64,000 nucleotides of DNA, taken from positions 199,244,258 through 199,308,257 of the forward strand of contig NC_134568.1 in the NCBI RefSeq assembly GCF_050947875.1. Direction: 5' to 3'. Below, piece after piece: positions 24,001-36,197 of the stretch (position 1 is the stretch's first letter; the number at the start of each line of letters is the position of its first letter). This DNA comes from Dermacentor variabilis. Lineage: Eukaryota; Arthropoda; Arachnida; Ixodida; Ixodidae. Position numbers and translations under genes: made by a program. The notes under the pieces were generated by a model. That model was given only the letters and a program-made list of their open reading frames with translations. It was not told the DNA's origin and did no database searches.

Positions 24001-25380
24001 AACCCGCCACCATGATCATGACGCGTCATCCATCACGACAGCACCCCCACTTTCAATGTATCCAAACAATCCCTTTTTGTTGACATTATTCTACTAACTG
24101 TTATGTAAAACCCTGTAAATGAATAAAATGAATTAATACAGCATGTCATAAAACGCAAACAATACATACATAAAAATCACCCGTGGAAAGAGAAAACAGC
24201 AATATTAATGTCAATGATAAAAAATGCGAAATGCAGGGAACAAGCGCTATACATAGGCATAGAGCGCGTTAATCTTTTCTTAGCTAAGCTCATGCACTAC
24301 ATTTACACAAGCTAGGAGAAGACATAGACAAATCAGGGCAACCGAGGGGTACGATTTTTTTTACTAGCAATCACAAGCCAACAGAAAAAAAAGGAACAAA
24401 AGAAAGAGCAAGGAAAATGAACGTTGCAGAAAAGCCCTACCGTATTAAAATTATATGTGGGAGTTAAACTTGCGATATTCCTCATATCGTTAATGAAATG
24501 ACATATAAAAAAAACTCCTTTTTCTCGTCGATCGGAGCCGAACCCACAGCTTCAATATGACCCGATCCGTCCTTTACCGATTCATTTGTGGAGAGCGCTA
24601 TCCATCCGGTGTCTTTCTTAAGTTATTATACACATGTATGTGTAACAGAGCCCTGGGAGTGTTTATCACTACCACTCCTGGCAATTTCGAGAGTTTCTTC
24701 AGCACTAGGCCCTCCACCAACTGTTATAAAATTCCAGTAATTTTATCCTAGTTAGAAGGTTCTATTATTGCAAGATGTTATTATTGCAGTATTAATGCAA
24801 GGTTCCACACGCAGTGTGGAACCATGGAAGCAACCTAAACTTTCATGCCAACTTCCACGGCAGCTAGAAAGCCGGTATCATAGACTTCGCCTCAACGCTT
24901 CATTTATACCATGCAATAGTTATTTATGCCACCTTGGACAACTATACCAATCTGTTTTGTGACAGGTGTGTTTCGACACAAATACAAAGCGCATAGCATA
25001 TTTTATTGGAATGCTCAACTGATGGGCTGAAAAAACCCTTTATTGATGTCAAATGGATACTATCTGTCAGGCACTACTGTCACTGAGAGACACTCCCATG
25101 TCTTGTTTTTCTGGGCAGAGTCAGGCTTCCTTTCTTTTTGCCTACCCTCTTAACGGTAGCTTGCTTGAAATGTTGTAGGAAATATTTCTTCACCATCAGA
25201 ATGACCACACTTTGTTTAGCATCGCTCTACTTGCGAATACCATGCTAATCTTTTTTGGCACCATATCCCTTCAATTCTACAAACAGAGTATCATGTAGGT
25301 GGTTATAGGCAGCGTCTGAAATCTCGGCTTTTAAATAAAATGCTTTCTCTCTCTCTCGCAAACTAGATATGTTAGTTCAT
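21100..25380. other. No gene supported
   Basis: Mostly AT-rich with T- and A-runs (21165, 23108, 23146). The 116-codon frame at 23650-24000 has no recognisable domain. A possible tRNA-like fragment at 24490 is listed separately. Confidence 0.4.
24490..24600 (-). repeat. Possible tRNA-like SINE fragment
   Basis: On the minus strand gaagctgtgggttcggctcc supplies a B-box-like sequence. An A box is not clear, and the neighbouring plus-strand frame is not a recognisable gene. Confidence 0.35.
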
Positions 25381-25391
25381 GATGTGTGAGG

Positions 25392-25493
<102 letters not shown>

Positions 25494-25622
25494 GTTTTAT
25501 TTACCAGAACCACGGCCTGGAGGGACACCTGGGGCGAAAGCTGTCGCAGCAGCTCTTTGCTCACAGCAGGATGTGAAAGATTACCAGGCCGTGCTTTTAC
25601 TCTTCTAATTTTACTATGAATT

Positions 25623-25865
25623 TTGAAGTTTTTCTTGTAGCGCAAGAAGCACGAGGACGCAGAAGAGAAAAACATACACACACAGGCGCTAACTTCCAAC
25701 AACAATTTTATTCCGGGACGGACGCCACTTTTATGCCGTCACATTTCCTCGCCTTAAAGGTGGCGTCCATCTCGGAATAAAATCGTTGTTGGAAGTTCGC
25801 GCCTGTGTGTGTCTGTTTTTCGCTTCTGCGTCCTCGTGCTTCTTGCGCTACAAGAAAAACTTCAA
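25623..25865. repeat. Long imperfect inverted repeat, about 110-bp arms
   Basis: The left arm from 25623 (ttgaagtttttcttgtagcg) pairs with the right arm ending 25865 (cgctacaagaaaaacttcaa). Pairing continues inward to about 25732/25755, over the segment containing aacttccaacaac, with roughly 5-8% mismatches. The spacer is about 20 bp. The family flank tatgttacaccaacaagtcc follows at 25866. Confidence 0.88.
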
Positions 25866-25899
25866 TATGTTACACCAACAAGTCCAAATATCTACACTG

Positions 25900-27570
25900 A
25901 TGGACTTTATACTATGAATATTTTGTCACTAAAGCAAAATAAAAAAAAAATTGGCTGTTGAAGGCACACGTTACTTTGATCTAATCATTGCGCACCGCAG
26001 GTAGGTAATCGAAGTAGGCCTTACATTCTGTTATCAAATTTTGGCGATCATCTTCCTCCGAAGAGTATTCGGGGACCCTGCTTTTTAAGGATCCTCTTTC
26101 TCCAATTCCATTCATTTCTTTTCACCGGCCCCACCGAGTCGCTCATCCCGGCGATGGCGACGCGTGACTTCATGTGAGCTATTGAGCAAGCGCAAAAAGC
26201 TAGGAAAATGAAAAGAATCGTTGTGGCCCCTCTTCCAACCAACGAACCAACCAACCCAGTTCACTCAAACTACTATTGCCAAGAAGATTATCGCGCTGTT
26301 AAATTTATACCGGTGAGACCAAGAAAACTTATATAGCTGCTTGTCTGAAGTAGCCAGTGTGGCTAAATTAGCTCCAAACCTCGTGACTTTACGAATGTGA
26401 GCTTTGGGACGTGTTTCACACCCTCCTTATCTACCCTGCATGCATGTTATCGTGGCAACCTTTATCATATTAGCACTCTCTTTCCTTTTCTTTTTTCTTT
26501 CGTTGTTTATTTTTGCAGTAGCGCCTAAATTTAAGGAATGAAGGTACTGGCGCTTGTACTATTGTACTAATATGTACTGCTACACGTTTGGCATGAAACA
26601 CACAGGACAGCAGACAAAAATAGAAAATGCAAGGGCATTAATTTGACCGTTATTTCTTCTTGTGATATGCAGCGCCACAGAAAAATTCCACTTGAAAGGA
26701 CAGTTACTAAATATAACAAATCGTACTCAAGCGCACCAAGTTGTCAGTTTCGTAGTATTTGAATCATTCGGATAACCAAGCCTGATCGATTTGGTCTTGA
26801 AGTCGAACAGCTAGCTCCTATATTAGAACTGTCAAGTATTTGTCGTATATATTTCGAATACCTAACATGCATATATATGGAAGCACTGTAGAATCGCAGC
26901 CTACAAGCAATATACGACTGCCCCTGTTTCTTTGTTGAGCGCCATTATCATTCGAGCTCTACCCTTCCTTTCAACTATAGCTATAACAGTTTGGGCAGCT
27001 AAGCTGAAACGATAAGCTTCGCCCGTTAAAGGCGCAAATACAGCTCGCTTTGTTGTTTTTGGTGTCGGGTGCACATTTAAATCAAGCGCAGTCAACATTG
27101 TCCATGTGACTCGACAATGTACCGGGTGTGTCAGCAATGACTCGCTCTCTAGTACCTACAAGGGACTCGAAACTCGAACACTTCTTGCAGTACAATATTC
27201 GCAACAAGAGCGGACAGAAGAAAGCTACCCGTTAGAATATTTAGCACCTTAATTAACTAAGATTCTCTAATTAACCTTTTAATTGTCAACGATAGGCCGC
27301 CAATGTCAAGTCTACATGTGTAGCTAATGGCAGAGCTCGTAATAAATCAGCTTTTCGAACACATCAAAAGCTTTTATTCAAAGCACGCTGGCTGGCACGA
27401 TGAGTACACCGACTAATTTTCGGTGTGAAGTCGAAACCGAGCGCGTCAGGAGTGCGCGTAACCACGCCTTCAAGTTACGTCGCACGGCAAAAGCCAGGCC
27501 AAGAAACAAAAGCAAAGGAAACCTTGCGATGACTGAATGCCGTTGGCTGAAAAGACGGCCCCCGATGCAC
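25900..27570. other. No gene supported
   Basis: No ORF with family features. The sequence is unique-looking. Confidence 0.4.
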
Positions 27571-27574
27571 AGCC

Positions 27575-28312
27575 AGGGGGCTGTGCACTCAGGGGACCAA
27601 CTGCAATGCATGCTCACTGACCTGGAGAGGCAAAGCCGAAGGGTGGGTCTAAAAATTAATCTGCAGAAAACTAAAGTAATGTTTCACAGTCTCGGAAGAG
27701 AACAGCAGTTTACGATAGGTAGTGAGGCACTGGAAGTGGTAAGGGAATACGTCTACTTAGGACAGGTAGTGACTGCGGATCCGGATCAGGAGACTGAAAT
27801 AATCGGAAGAATAAGAATGGGCTGGGGTGCGTTTGGCAGGCATTCTCAGATCATGAACAGCAGGTTACCGTTATCCCCCAAGAGAAAAGTTTATAACAGC
27901 TGTGTCTTACCAGTACTCACGTACGGGGCAGAAACCTTGAGGCTTACGAAAAGGCTTCTACTTAAATTGAGGACGACGCAACGAGCTATGGAAAGAATGG
28001 TAGGTGTAACGTTAAGGGATAAGAAAAGAGCAGATTGTGTGAGGCAACAAACGCGAGTGAACGATATCTTTGTTGAAATCAAGAAAAAGAAATGGGCATG
28101 GGCAGGACACGTAATGAGGAGGGAAGGTAACCGATGGTCATTAAGAGTTACGGAATGGATTGGGAAGGGAAGCATAGCAAAGGCGGCAGAAAGTTAGGTG
28201 GGAGGATGAGATTAAGAAGTTTGCAGGCACAACATGGCCACAATTAGTATACATGACCGGGGTAGTTGGAGAAGTATGGGAGAGGCCTTTGCCCTGCAGT
28301 GGGCGCAACCAA

Positions 28313-28349
<37 letters not shown>
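27575..28349 (+). mobile_element. RTE-type LINE, 5'-truncated 3' end with (GAT)n tail
   Basis: The plus-strand frame reads SGDQLQCMLTDLERQSRRVG, LKINLQKTKVMFHS, YVYLGQVVTAD, VLPVLTYGAETLRLTKRLL, TTQRAMERMVGVTLRDKKR and KWAWAGHVMRREGNRW, the thumb/C-terminal wording of RTE reverse transcriptases. A stop at 28195 is bypassed by a shift to a frame with RWEDEIKKFAGTTW. The copy ends in about 12 GAT units (28313-28349), a typical RTE tail. The catalytic palm is missing. The frame upstream of about 27575 (from 27400) is not LINE. Confidence 0.85.
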
Positions 28350-28394
28350 CACAGCCATGTGTATTATCTCTAAGAAGAAAAGGAGGAAATGGGG

Positions 28395-28565
28395 TATTGG
28401 GGTTACTCCTTTAGGGGAGGAACTGATCTGCCACAACCATTCCTCCCTTTAGGGGGTAAGTGCGAGGGGATGAGCTGTTACTCCCCATGCCGTTACTCCT
28501 CCGAGGACTAACGGTTGCTCTTTTCCGATGCTCCTCTAGGGAGTAACGGTGATTATTTCCGACGC
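28395..28565. repeat. Cluster of GTTACTCC/GGAGTAAC palindromic motifs, part 1
   Basis: Repeated short inverted units: gttactcctttaggggagg (28403), attcctccctttagggggta (28438), gttactccccatgccgttac (28479) and gctcctctagggagtaacgg (28530). The same wording returns at 29330-29490, so one array seems to be split by the material between. Confidence 0.5.
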
Positions 28566-28636
28566 TCCGCAAAGGTGGAATTAATGAAATTAGGCATTTA
28601 TACCCTGATAAAAAAGATTACTCAGCTGAAAAAAAA

Positions 28637-28714
28637 AGGCGCCCACAAGTAGGAATCGGACTCCCATTCTCGCGCTCACAAGTCAGGTACTCTAACCACT
28701 GCACCACGGCAGAC
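28637..28714 (-). repeat. tRNA-like SINE-type sequence
   Basis: On the minus strand gccgtggtgcagtggttaga (A-box-like) and gggagtccgattcctac (B-box-like) are about 30 bp apart. The anticodon arm does not fold, so this is not a tRNA gene. atgcaccacggcag is partly repeated at 28727-28740 beyond a T-tract, suggesting a small duplication. Confidence 0.5.
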
Positions 28715-29329
28715 TTTTTTTTTTTTATGCACCACGGCAGATCGATTGACGGGACAGGAAATTGCGACAGGTTAAGCATCGGAACGCAGGTGCGGCAATA
28801 TCATAGCGTCTCGGCATTTTGTGTATGCTGTGCGGGGAGAGTGTAACGTTGAGTGTACTTGCAACCATAAGCGAGTGCGCAAAGAAATCTGCCCGTGTAT
28901 TCTTAGGCTCATTTAAACTGAGTCACTACGCGATGTAAACGTCTAGCGAGCTCGAAGGGGCACCTAAGACGACAGAGAAGGACAATTTCTATCTCGCTTT
29001 GTGTGTCCCGTTTGAGCTACACATCGCTTCAATTAAGTTCGTAATCTCGTTGGAACGGAACGAATTTAGGTACTATTGACCAGCAAAATCTGGCAGTCTA
29101 TCAATGATTTGCGCGTTTAATGTGTATCGCTCACTTATATGGTGTGCGCACGAAGGGCATGGCTCTTCACATTCCAGCTTTTAAATTTCGCACAATTTTC
29201 TCACGAAGAGGCAAAGTGCTGCTTTGCATGTAGTTCAATAGACAGTGCAGGAACTTCGAACTATTCACGATTTATAGACGATACCGTTTTTGCCGCATCG
29301 CTCCACGACACGGACGAAAACAGCGGAGC

Positions 29330-29500
29330 GCATGGGGAGTAACTGTTGCCGTTCGTCCTCCCGTTGCTCTCTTTCCGACCACGGACTAAACACTTACTCT
29401 CCGAAATTTGCACACGGCACGCACATTTATGCAGTTACTCCCTTGAGGGAGGAAACCGCCCTTTTTAGGACTAACTGCCCAGTTACTCGCGTTTTCCCCC
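29330..29500. repeat. Cluster of GTTACTCC/GGAGTAAC motifs, part 2
   Basis: catggggagtaactgttgcc (29330), ttactctccgaaatttgcac (29393), gttactcccttgagggagga (29435) and agttactcgcg (29482) continue the motif seen at 28395. The origin is unknown. Confidence 0.45.
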
Positions 29501-29609
29501 CGGGATTTTTTTTAGAGTTTAGCTGTCGACCGGCACCACTGACTCTTCATTTTCATCTTCGGGTGACAAGCACGAACCAAGCGAAGACCACCAGCCGAAA
29601 TTACCTCGC

Positions 29610-29610
<1 letters not shown>

Positions 29611-29655
<45 letters not shown>
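29611..29655. repeat. (TA)n microsatellite
   Basis: About 22 TA units. Confidence 0.97.
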
Positions 29656-29657
<2 letters not shown>

Positions 29658-30687
29658 TGGGTGCACCACGGAATGCCACATGTCACGTGACGCAACTTTC
29701 AGGCGTTGTTACGCGCGCTCCTGCCGCGCTCGGTTTCGGTTTCGTCCTGAATGATGACTCGAATATCTTCGCGCCAGCCAGCGTGCTTTAAATAAAAGCG
29801 TTTGGTGTGTTTTAAAAGCTAATTTGTTGCAACCGCGCTCTTAGCTACAAACGTCCACTTGGCGTTGGCCATACAGTGTTGATAATTAAAAATTTAAATG
29901 GTGAATCTTAGCCAGTTATATGATCCGAAGGGAGTTTTAATTTATCCGCACTTGTTGGAAATCTTGTTCTACAAAAATTATTATATTTTGGATCAAATCC
30001 TCTATTTTTATTATTTAAAGACATTCATCGCTGAAACACCCAGTGTTTCATAGGTTTCACTGTGCCGCTCAGCAAGGAATGACGTCTAATGCGGGTCATC
30101 TTTGCCTAGCATATTGTGGATTCAATTTGTCTGATTTTCTTCCACGGTTTCTCGCTTCAATTCCAGCTTTTCTCGTATTACTAATAGGTATTACTAATAG
30201 GTATTACTAATAAACGAATACGAATCGAACAGTCTCAGAAGCTAATCGAATGGAAACGAATATAGATTACTTTTCGAATAATTTTCGAATAATTAATAGC
30301 CTTTATCACAGTTAACATAAAGCGATGTTGCACGTCCCAGTATTCTTTAAGTTGGCAATTCGCTCTCATTACATCGTACGTTATGAAGCGTTGTTTATTA
30401 AAAGCACAAATGGAGCATTAGGAGCAAACAAGTCGTTGCTTCGCATGTACAAGACTCTTAAGAGAATGCGAATGATCGCTGTACAGTCTGTAAATTACGG
30501 ATACCAATTAACGTAGCGTGCTCCCCAACGTAGGTTCTCATGGTTTATGTCTATACTACGCGCGCGGCGGTAAAAATTTACCGTACTTTTGCTCCAATTT
30601 TATGTTTATTTGGTGCAGTTGATATTTTGAAATATTCGAAGCGTATTAAAACATGGTTGAATATATATATGAAAAAAAAAAGAAAAC

Positions 30688-30770
30688 AACTGGCCCCAGG
30701 TGGGGCACCAACCCATGACATCGCATTACGCGTGCGATGTTCTTACCGATTGAGCCACTCAGACGTCCCA
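30688..30770 (-). repeat. tRNA-like SINE head (family C), well-folded
   Basis: On the minus strand: gggacgtctgagtggctcaa, an anticodon-like arm atcgca-cgcgtaa-tgcgat with a perfect stem, and a TpsiC-like arm tgggttggtgcccca. The loop lacks the invariant T before the anticodon position. A-rich sequence (30671-30687) follows the 3' side, as in a retroposon. It is probably SINE-derived and not a host tRNA gene. Confidence 0.5.
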
Positions 30771-31049
30771 GGCCCGTCCTTGAACAATGTCATTACTACA
30801 AGGTCATTCTTGATGCAATAAATTTCCGTTTGGGAACGAATAACCGGGTCAAATCTTTTTTGGCATTGTTCCATTATGGTGTAAATATAGCACTTGCGCA
30901 ACCTTGAGCCGTGTCGTTTGATGACCGATGTATAGAGTGAAATATAAGGCACAGGAAAAACGGCCGCGACGCGCTACGTTCTCAGAAGACTTCGATATTG
31001 CACAGTGTCGTAAGTGCTCTGCAATGTCTTTTGTACAGATACATAACGC

Positions 31050-32060
31050 AGGACAGCAGCGCCGAAAAGTTCATCAAAGCGGGGCGCGACGGGCCAGCGG
31101 CGACGCACAACGAAAACGAAACCAAACTGCTCCTCATTTGTGATTGGCGAAGCGCCAACCAATCGGAAGTCGCCATTTCCCCTCTCATCTGTCCAAAGAA
31201 CAAAAAAGGAAAGGGGGGGGCGGAGAACGACCATGGGAGGGAAGGAAATACCAGCTTTCCCGACGCCGAAGCAGCGACAGGAGCAAAAAAAGGCGAACGA
31301 AAAGAAACAAATAACAATAAAAGGTCCCCCCCCCCCCCCCCCAGCGACCCGCGAAAGACGCGCGCCGCTTTGCTGCCTTCTGGGAGGAAAGTACACGGCA
31401 AAAGAGAAAGACCGCGAGTTTAAATGGGGACCAATGGGAGCGCGGGACTCCTGTGACGTCGCACAACCAATCGGAAGAAGGGAGAAAGGGAGACGTCAGG
31501 AAGTTGCCGGGAGAACGAGGGAGTCGCCCGACGCGCGCGCGCGCTTCTCTAAACGGGGAAAGGAATGAAAAGGGACGCCGAGGGCTTGACGTGAATGCAT
31601 CCCCGAATTTCCGTTAATTTCGCGGGCCGAGAAAATTAACGCTGGGCGTTCGCTCGCCGGGCTGATAAAGCCTTTTCGGGGCGCCAACGAACTCCGCGGC
31701 TGCTCCGCAAGCGCAGGAGAACCGGGGACGCGAGCGGCTGCTGCTTTCGCGCGGCACCGAAGCGGCCAGCGAGGCACAAAGCGCTTCGATTTCGCGCCCA
31801 GCGATAAGAAGTGCGCTTCGGCCTAGCGCGTTTCGCCTGCAGCCTTGCAGCCACTGTTTTCCCAACCCGGTGTGCTTGAAGCAGCGCTGCCGCTCTAAGG
31901 AAGAAAATTTCAGCATTTGAGCGGGGCCGGGGGAAAATTAATGCGCGTGGCTTCAGTTGCCGGGCGATAGGGGGCGGTCGGAACAATGGAACGCAAGGGG
32001 CGAGAGTGTGGGAATCGATACGCGGGTCTATTGTTTCCGAGCGGCCTGCCCATTGTTCCT
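31050..32060. promoter_or_regulatory. GC-rich island with CCAAT boxes and CRE-like sites
   Basis: About 1 kb of GC-rich DNA with ccaat at 31159, 31431 and 31467 and an inverted one (attgg) at 31143. It also has near-CRE motifs tgacgtc at 31454 and gacgtca at 31492, plus G- and C-runs. Such clustering is typical of CpG-island promoters, so an alternative first exon or an intronic gene is possible. Overlapping ORFs on both strands (up to 188 aa, minus 31636-32202) lack recognisable domains. The regulatory role is inference. Confidence 0.35.
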
Positions 32061-32069
32061 GGCGAAAAG

Positions 32070-33640
32070 CGTAGAAAGCGACGGAACAGTAAAGTGTGCC
32101 CGCGATCCATTGCTTGTGCGTTTGACTTTGCTTTGTTTCTATGCCTTGCGCGTTTGTTGAAGAGGGCTTACGGAATAATTCCAGATTGCTGTCGACAGTC
32201 AAAAAGAAATATCGTCATGTTTGAATTAAGTTTGTCGCTGCCTTTATACTATCACGAAGTGATTGTTGGCTCCAAGTACTTGATATATTTTTATTTGTTT
32301 CTGCCTTACTCCTATTGTGAGCAGGCGAAACAAATAATCATTGGAATATGTAAATACTGCAGCAAAGATGACTTCTTGTAATTATTCACTGTTAGCATAA
32401 GAGAAACGAAGAATCGACGACGTAGTGGTACTAAGCTGATTTCGCCTACGTGGCTCGAAGGCGTCGTCCCAGAGGCAAAGATATAGTTTAGCTTATGCAG
32501 TTACAATCAGATGAAAGTGCACAGTGTCTGTTGTCATCAAGAGTGACCATGAGGGTATAATGCGTTCACACCTGCCAATGCCATCGTCATCACAAATATT
32601 TCTTTAAAGATGTTATCGAATAACTGTGAAATGTCAATAATAAAGGATAACAATACGAAGCCAGCAGACAATGACGCCAGGGAAAGCACAGAAGATATTA
32701 ACTGTGTTTTTAACATAAATGTTGAAGCAATAAGAAAAAAAATGGAGCTAAAAATGGCTCCGTTGGCAGAGCATCAGACATTTCATGTAGAGATTTTAGA
32801 CTCCGCTCCCTTCGGCGGTAAATTGAATTTTCTTCCAGTTTCATTGTCTTTTTCCTTATTAACCTTACGTTTCAATTAAAACTGTCAATTCCTCCTGTGC
32901 CTTTCTTGGTTTCATTATCTGGTGACCTTGTACTTAACCTTGTACTCTTGGTTTCCCTGAATCAACTGACTCAATATAAGATATTATTTTGACTCTGTAA
33001 GACACCGCTATTTATTGCTGCTGGGCGACGCATATCGTGTGCATACGTGCGCGCGTCCTTCAACATGGTTTATTCAAACGAAATTATGCATGTCGGTTCG
33101 CTTAGTAAAAGATTTCACTAATTAATTAATACCTATTCTTCTCGCTAAGACATATTGCAATTGTGATTTTGAAAAATGAAGTCTTAACCGCTTCGTAGAA
33201 ATCACGACAGCAGTTCCTCCTTGCCTAGCGCGGTGCTGGAGCTCTAATGCACATTTTGTCAAATTAAGGACGGACATGAGGATGCGTACCTCAACACCGG
33301 TGCCAGTCTCGCGATTTCTGCTAAGCGGATACGACTCCTTTATAACCCGGCTTCACTTTAGCAAGTGGCATACGTGCCCTGAATTCAATAACACAAATGG
33401 TAAATACTGAAGCTTGCTGAATCAGCAAACTACAGATTGCTATTTCTTGTTACCTATCTATCTAATGTCCGCCTCTTCAAGTAATCCACGTGAAGAGGCG
33501 GAATCAGCTATATGCCACAGGCAATTCCAGAAGAAGTGTACTTGAAGTACGCAAAAAAATATAAAAATTCGCCTCCATTCCACCATGTGAAAATGGACGT
33601 ACACAGGAAAGCTGGCGGGGACATCTGACAAGTGTACGCC
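32070..33640. other. No gene supported
   Basis: AT-rich; the frame at 31986-32381 begins inside the GC island and has no domain. 32610-32879 is an 89-codon frame of unknown meaning. Confidence 0.4.
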
Positions 33641-33649
33641 ACGCCAAGT

Positions 33650-33960
33650 GACGTTAAGACGACGTTACACAAGCGACGGAGGTCACGCGCGCATGTGTGG
33701 AAGTGCAGCATACACATCCTCGTTCTTCTGTAGGCCGACCGCCAGGCGCAGGTGCTATATGGAGCTAAATTAATGTTTAAAGTCAACTGCCCGAGGAAAT
33801 TGCGGAAAGTACGACTTAAACACGCGCTGCAGACATGATACTATAGCTCTGAATTGTGATTCGAATATACGAGAAAAGATAATTGTGTTACGCGAAAAGT
33901 GAAAGACAAAGCCCTTTGTATACAGGCCGCCGTTTGCGGTCCAAGCTCGATCCAAATATA
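33650..33960. repeat. Diverged direct repeat, copy 1
   Basis: gtggaagtgcagcatacaca, then cgttcttctgtaggccgacc and ttcgaatatacgagaaaaga, recurs in the same order about 900 bp downstream at 34555-34830. It is an old segmental duplication or two copies of one unnamed repeat. Confidence 0.5.
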
Positions 33961-34554
33961 GGTCGCGAAGCTTCGGGCGAAAAGCGGTTCAGAACCAATT
34001 GTCAGCGACATCAGCAAGGGTGGTTATGGGAGCAGTGATTGAAGCGCGACCATGTGAGGAAGGAATAAACATTGAGAAATAAAAACGCGCTTTTTAGTTA
34101 AAACGAGACACCGTTTGATTCATTCAAGGAAAATAAAATTCCTAATCAAATTTATATGCGCGTGGCGGGGTAAGAAAAGATAACTCTATTTTACTCTACC
34201 ATTAACAGTAAATACTTCTTTTTGAGAGCCTGCTATAAGCGCCACTATTGGCGCTTATTGGCGCCACTATATTACTTGCACTGTAATGCAGCTCTTGAAG
34301 TGTGCAGAAAGGCGCGCTCGTAAAGTTCACCTGTTACAATACGCCTTAGTTCTGTCTTAGTGTTTTCTGACTGTCTTCTGTCTTAGTTCTGTCTTAGTGG
34401 CCGCGGCCGCGGCCGCTAGGTTGCGGTACCGTTTTTCAACAGTTTGACATAATGCCGATCACAGTCGCAGCACACGCTGTGCGACAGATGCAACGGGCAG
34501 AGCGCACACGCATCAAGGACAGATGTACATTGTGTGCACACGTATATACGTCAC

Positions 34555-34830
34555 ACGCGCACACACGTGAGCGAAAGTGCAGCATACATCCTCATTCTTC
34601 GAGGCCCTCCGCCTAGCGCAAGTGCTCAAAGTAAAATGCGTCATGAAATTCGTAAAGCACGACCTCCACACAACCTGCAGAAGTGACAGCATCGGATTGT
34701 AATTCTAATATACGAGAAAACGTAACTCAAACACAAAGCCGTTTTCCAGCTGTCGTGGGGGCGGTACTGTTTTTTGGTTGAGCACAAACCAAAAAATCCC
34801 GACCAACTATATAGGCTAACAGCTTCGCTG
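34555..34830. repeat. Diverged direct repeat, copy 2
   Basis: gcgaaagtgcagcatacatc, then cattcttcgaggccctccgc and ttctaatatacgagaaaacg match copy 1 at 33650. An inverted GCGGCCGC pair at 34399-34413 lies between the copies. Confidence 0.5.
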
Positions 34831-34924
34831 TAAAGTAATGTGAGGTTGTTGATTTTTTTTCTTGCTTGAATTGTAGAGTTTCAATTTAGTTTCAATTAAA
34901 GTCGTCATGTTCGTGGTCAGCCCA

Positions 34925-35540
34925 CAAGAGAGAGAGAGAAAGGCAAAGGAAAGACAGGGAGGTTAACCCGAGATTATCTCCGGTTGGCTGCCCTGTACTG
35001 GGGGAGGGGGCAAGGGGATGCAATAGGTGAGAGAAAGGAGGATAAAAAAAGAAAAGAAAAACCTAAACACACACACGCACGTACATACGAACTGTTTCTG
35101 TGGGCATTGTCACGCAGCCCGCAAAGGCGTTTCTATATAGTCTTACGCAGTGTCACCGTACAGACCTACGTCCCACAGTGTACTGTCACAATTTGTCAGA
35201 AAGTCCTGTGTTTTTCAAGTATCGCAGCAGCGCCTTCATAGCAGATCGCGCTGATGTTCGCGCAGGCCAGTTTCCAAGGATCTTGTTTTCTGACATTGGG
35301 CGCTTGTCCAGTTTGTCTAGGGTGGCTGAGAGGACCGCTCTTTGTGGGTTAAAGCGAGAGCACTGACAAAGAAGATGCTCGATTGTTTCATTGCACCCGC
35401 AGAAGTCACAAAGTGGGCTGCTGGCCATTCCGATAAGGAAAGAGTAGGCATTTGAAAATGCTACAGTGCTTCTGCGCCCACAAGACACAGAAGGTGTCCT
35501 ATGGGCTGACGATAAGCGATTCTCGGTTTTTAACACGGAA
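34925..35540 (-). mobile_element. RNase H-type LINE 3' end, copy 3
   Basis: The minus-strand frame (35536-35186) has STVAFSNAYSFLIGMASSPL, then CDFCGCNETIEHLLCQCSRF (a Cys/His knuckle) and RSAMKALLRYLKNTGLSDKL. The 3' end is the plus-strand gagagagagaaaggcaaagg and cagggaggttaaccc at 34928-34970. 5'-truncated, with no RNase H left. Confidence 0.78.
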
Positions 35541-36197
35541 GTTTAGTATGGAAATACTGTGCTCAAGGCTGTAAAAAAAAAAAAAAAGCTTGGACAACCT
35601 CCACCACCTCTACTATAGAGAAGGGGAATGGCATACTCTGGACATACGCTTTGTAGGCTGCCCACTAAAGACTCACTATATAGTACGTCTTAGAAGCGTT
35701 ACTTAATTCTGACCCAATGGACAATCCTAACTGTTCTCAGCGCTACGACGATAGTTAACAGTCGCACGTCGAGGTCTAGCTGAAGAGGTCTGCGGGTTCG
35801 AGCCGAGACATATACACATGCACAAGAGCCGAAGTTGTCGTTTCCGAGGGTCACATTAAAATGATAAGCGCCGCTGCTCACTTCTCACCGTCCTCAATTG
35901 TTTTCATGTATGCATGGTTGTCAATTCAGTGTATGACATCACGGCTCAGCGAGCAAATATATACCTTGCGATGGTGGTTGCTACTTTACTGACTGCTGCT
36001 TTATTGACGTTGGCAGGACTCACTGATTATAGGTAGTTGACTAAAGGAGTGCAATGCGGGGAGGCGTGAGCAGCAGCTGTCTGCCCATTTGACAATGCAG
36101 GCTCGGCGGCAGGCCGTCTCGAATCAGCTACTTTGATTACGCACACGCGCTCTAGACGGCAACGATGGAGGCTGCACGATCCCACGTAACCGCATCA

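Noticed and set aside
27400..27575. A host gene beginning at 27400
   Set aside because: The frame merges into RTE reverse transcriptase; the first part is unrelated read-through upstream of the LINE truncation point.
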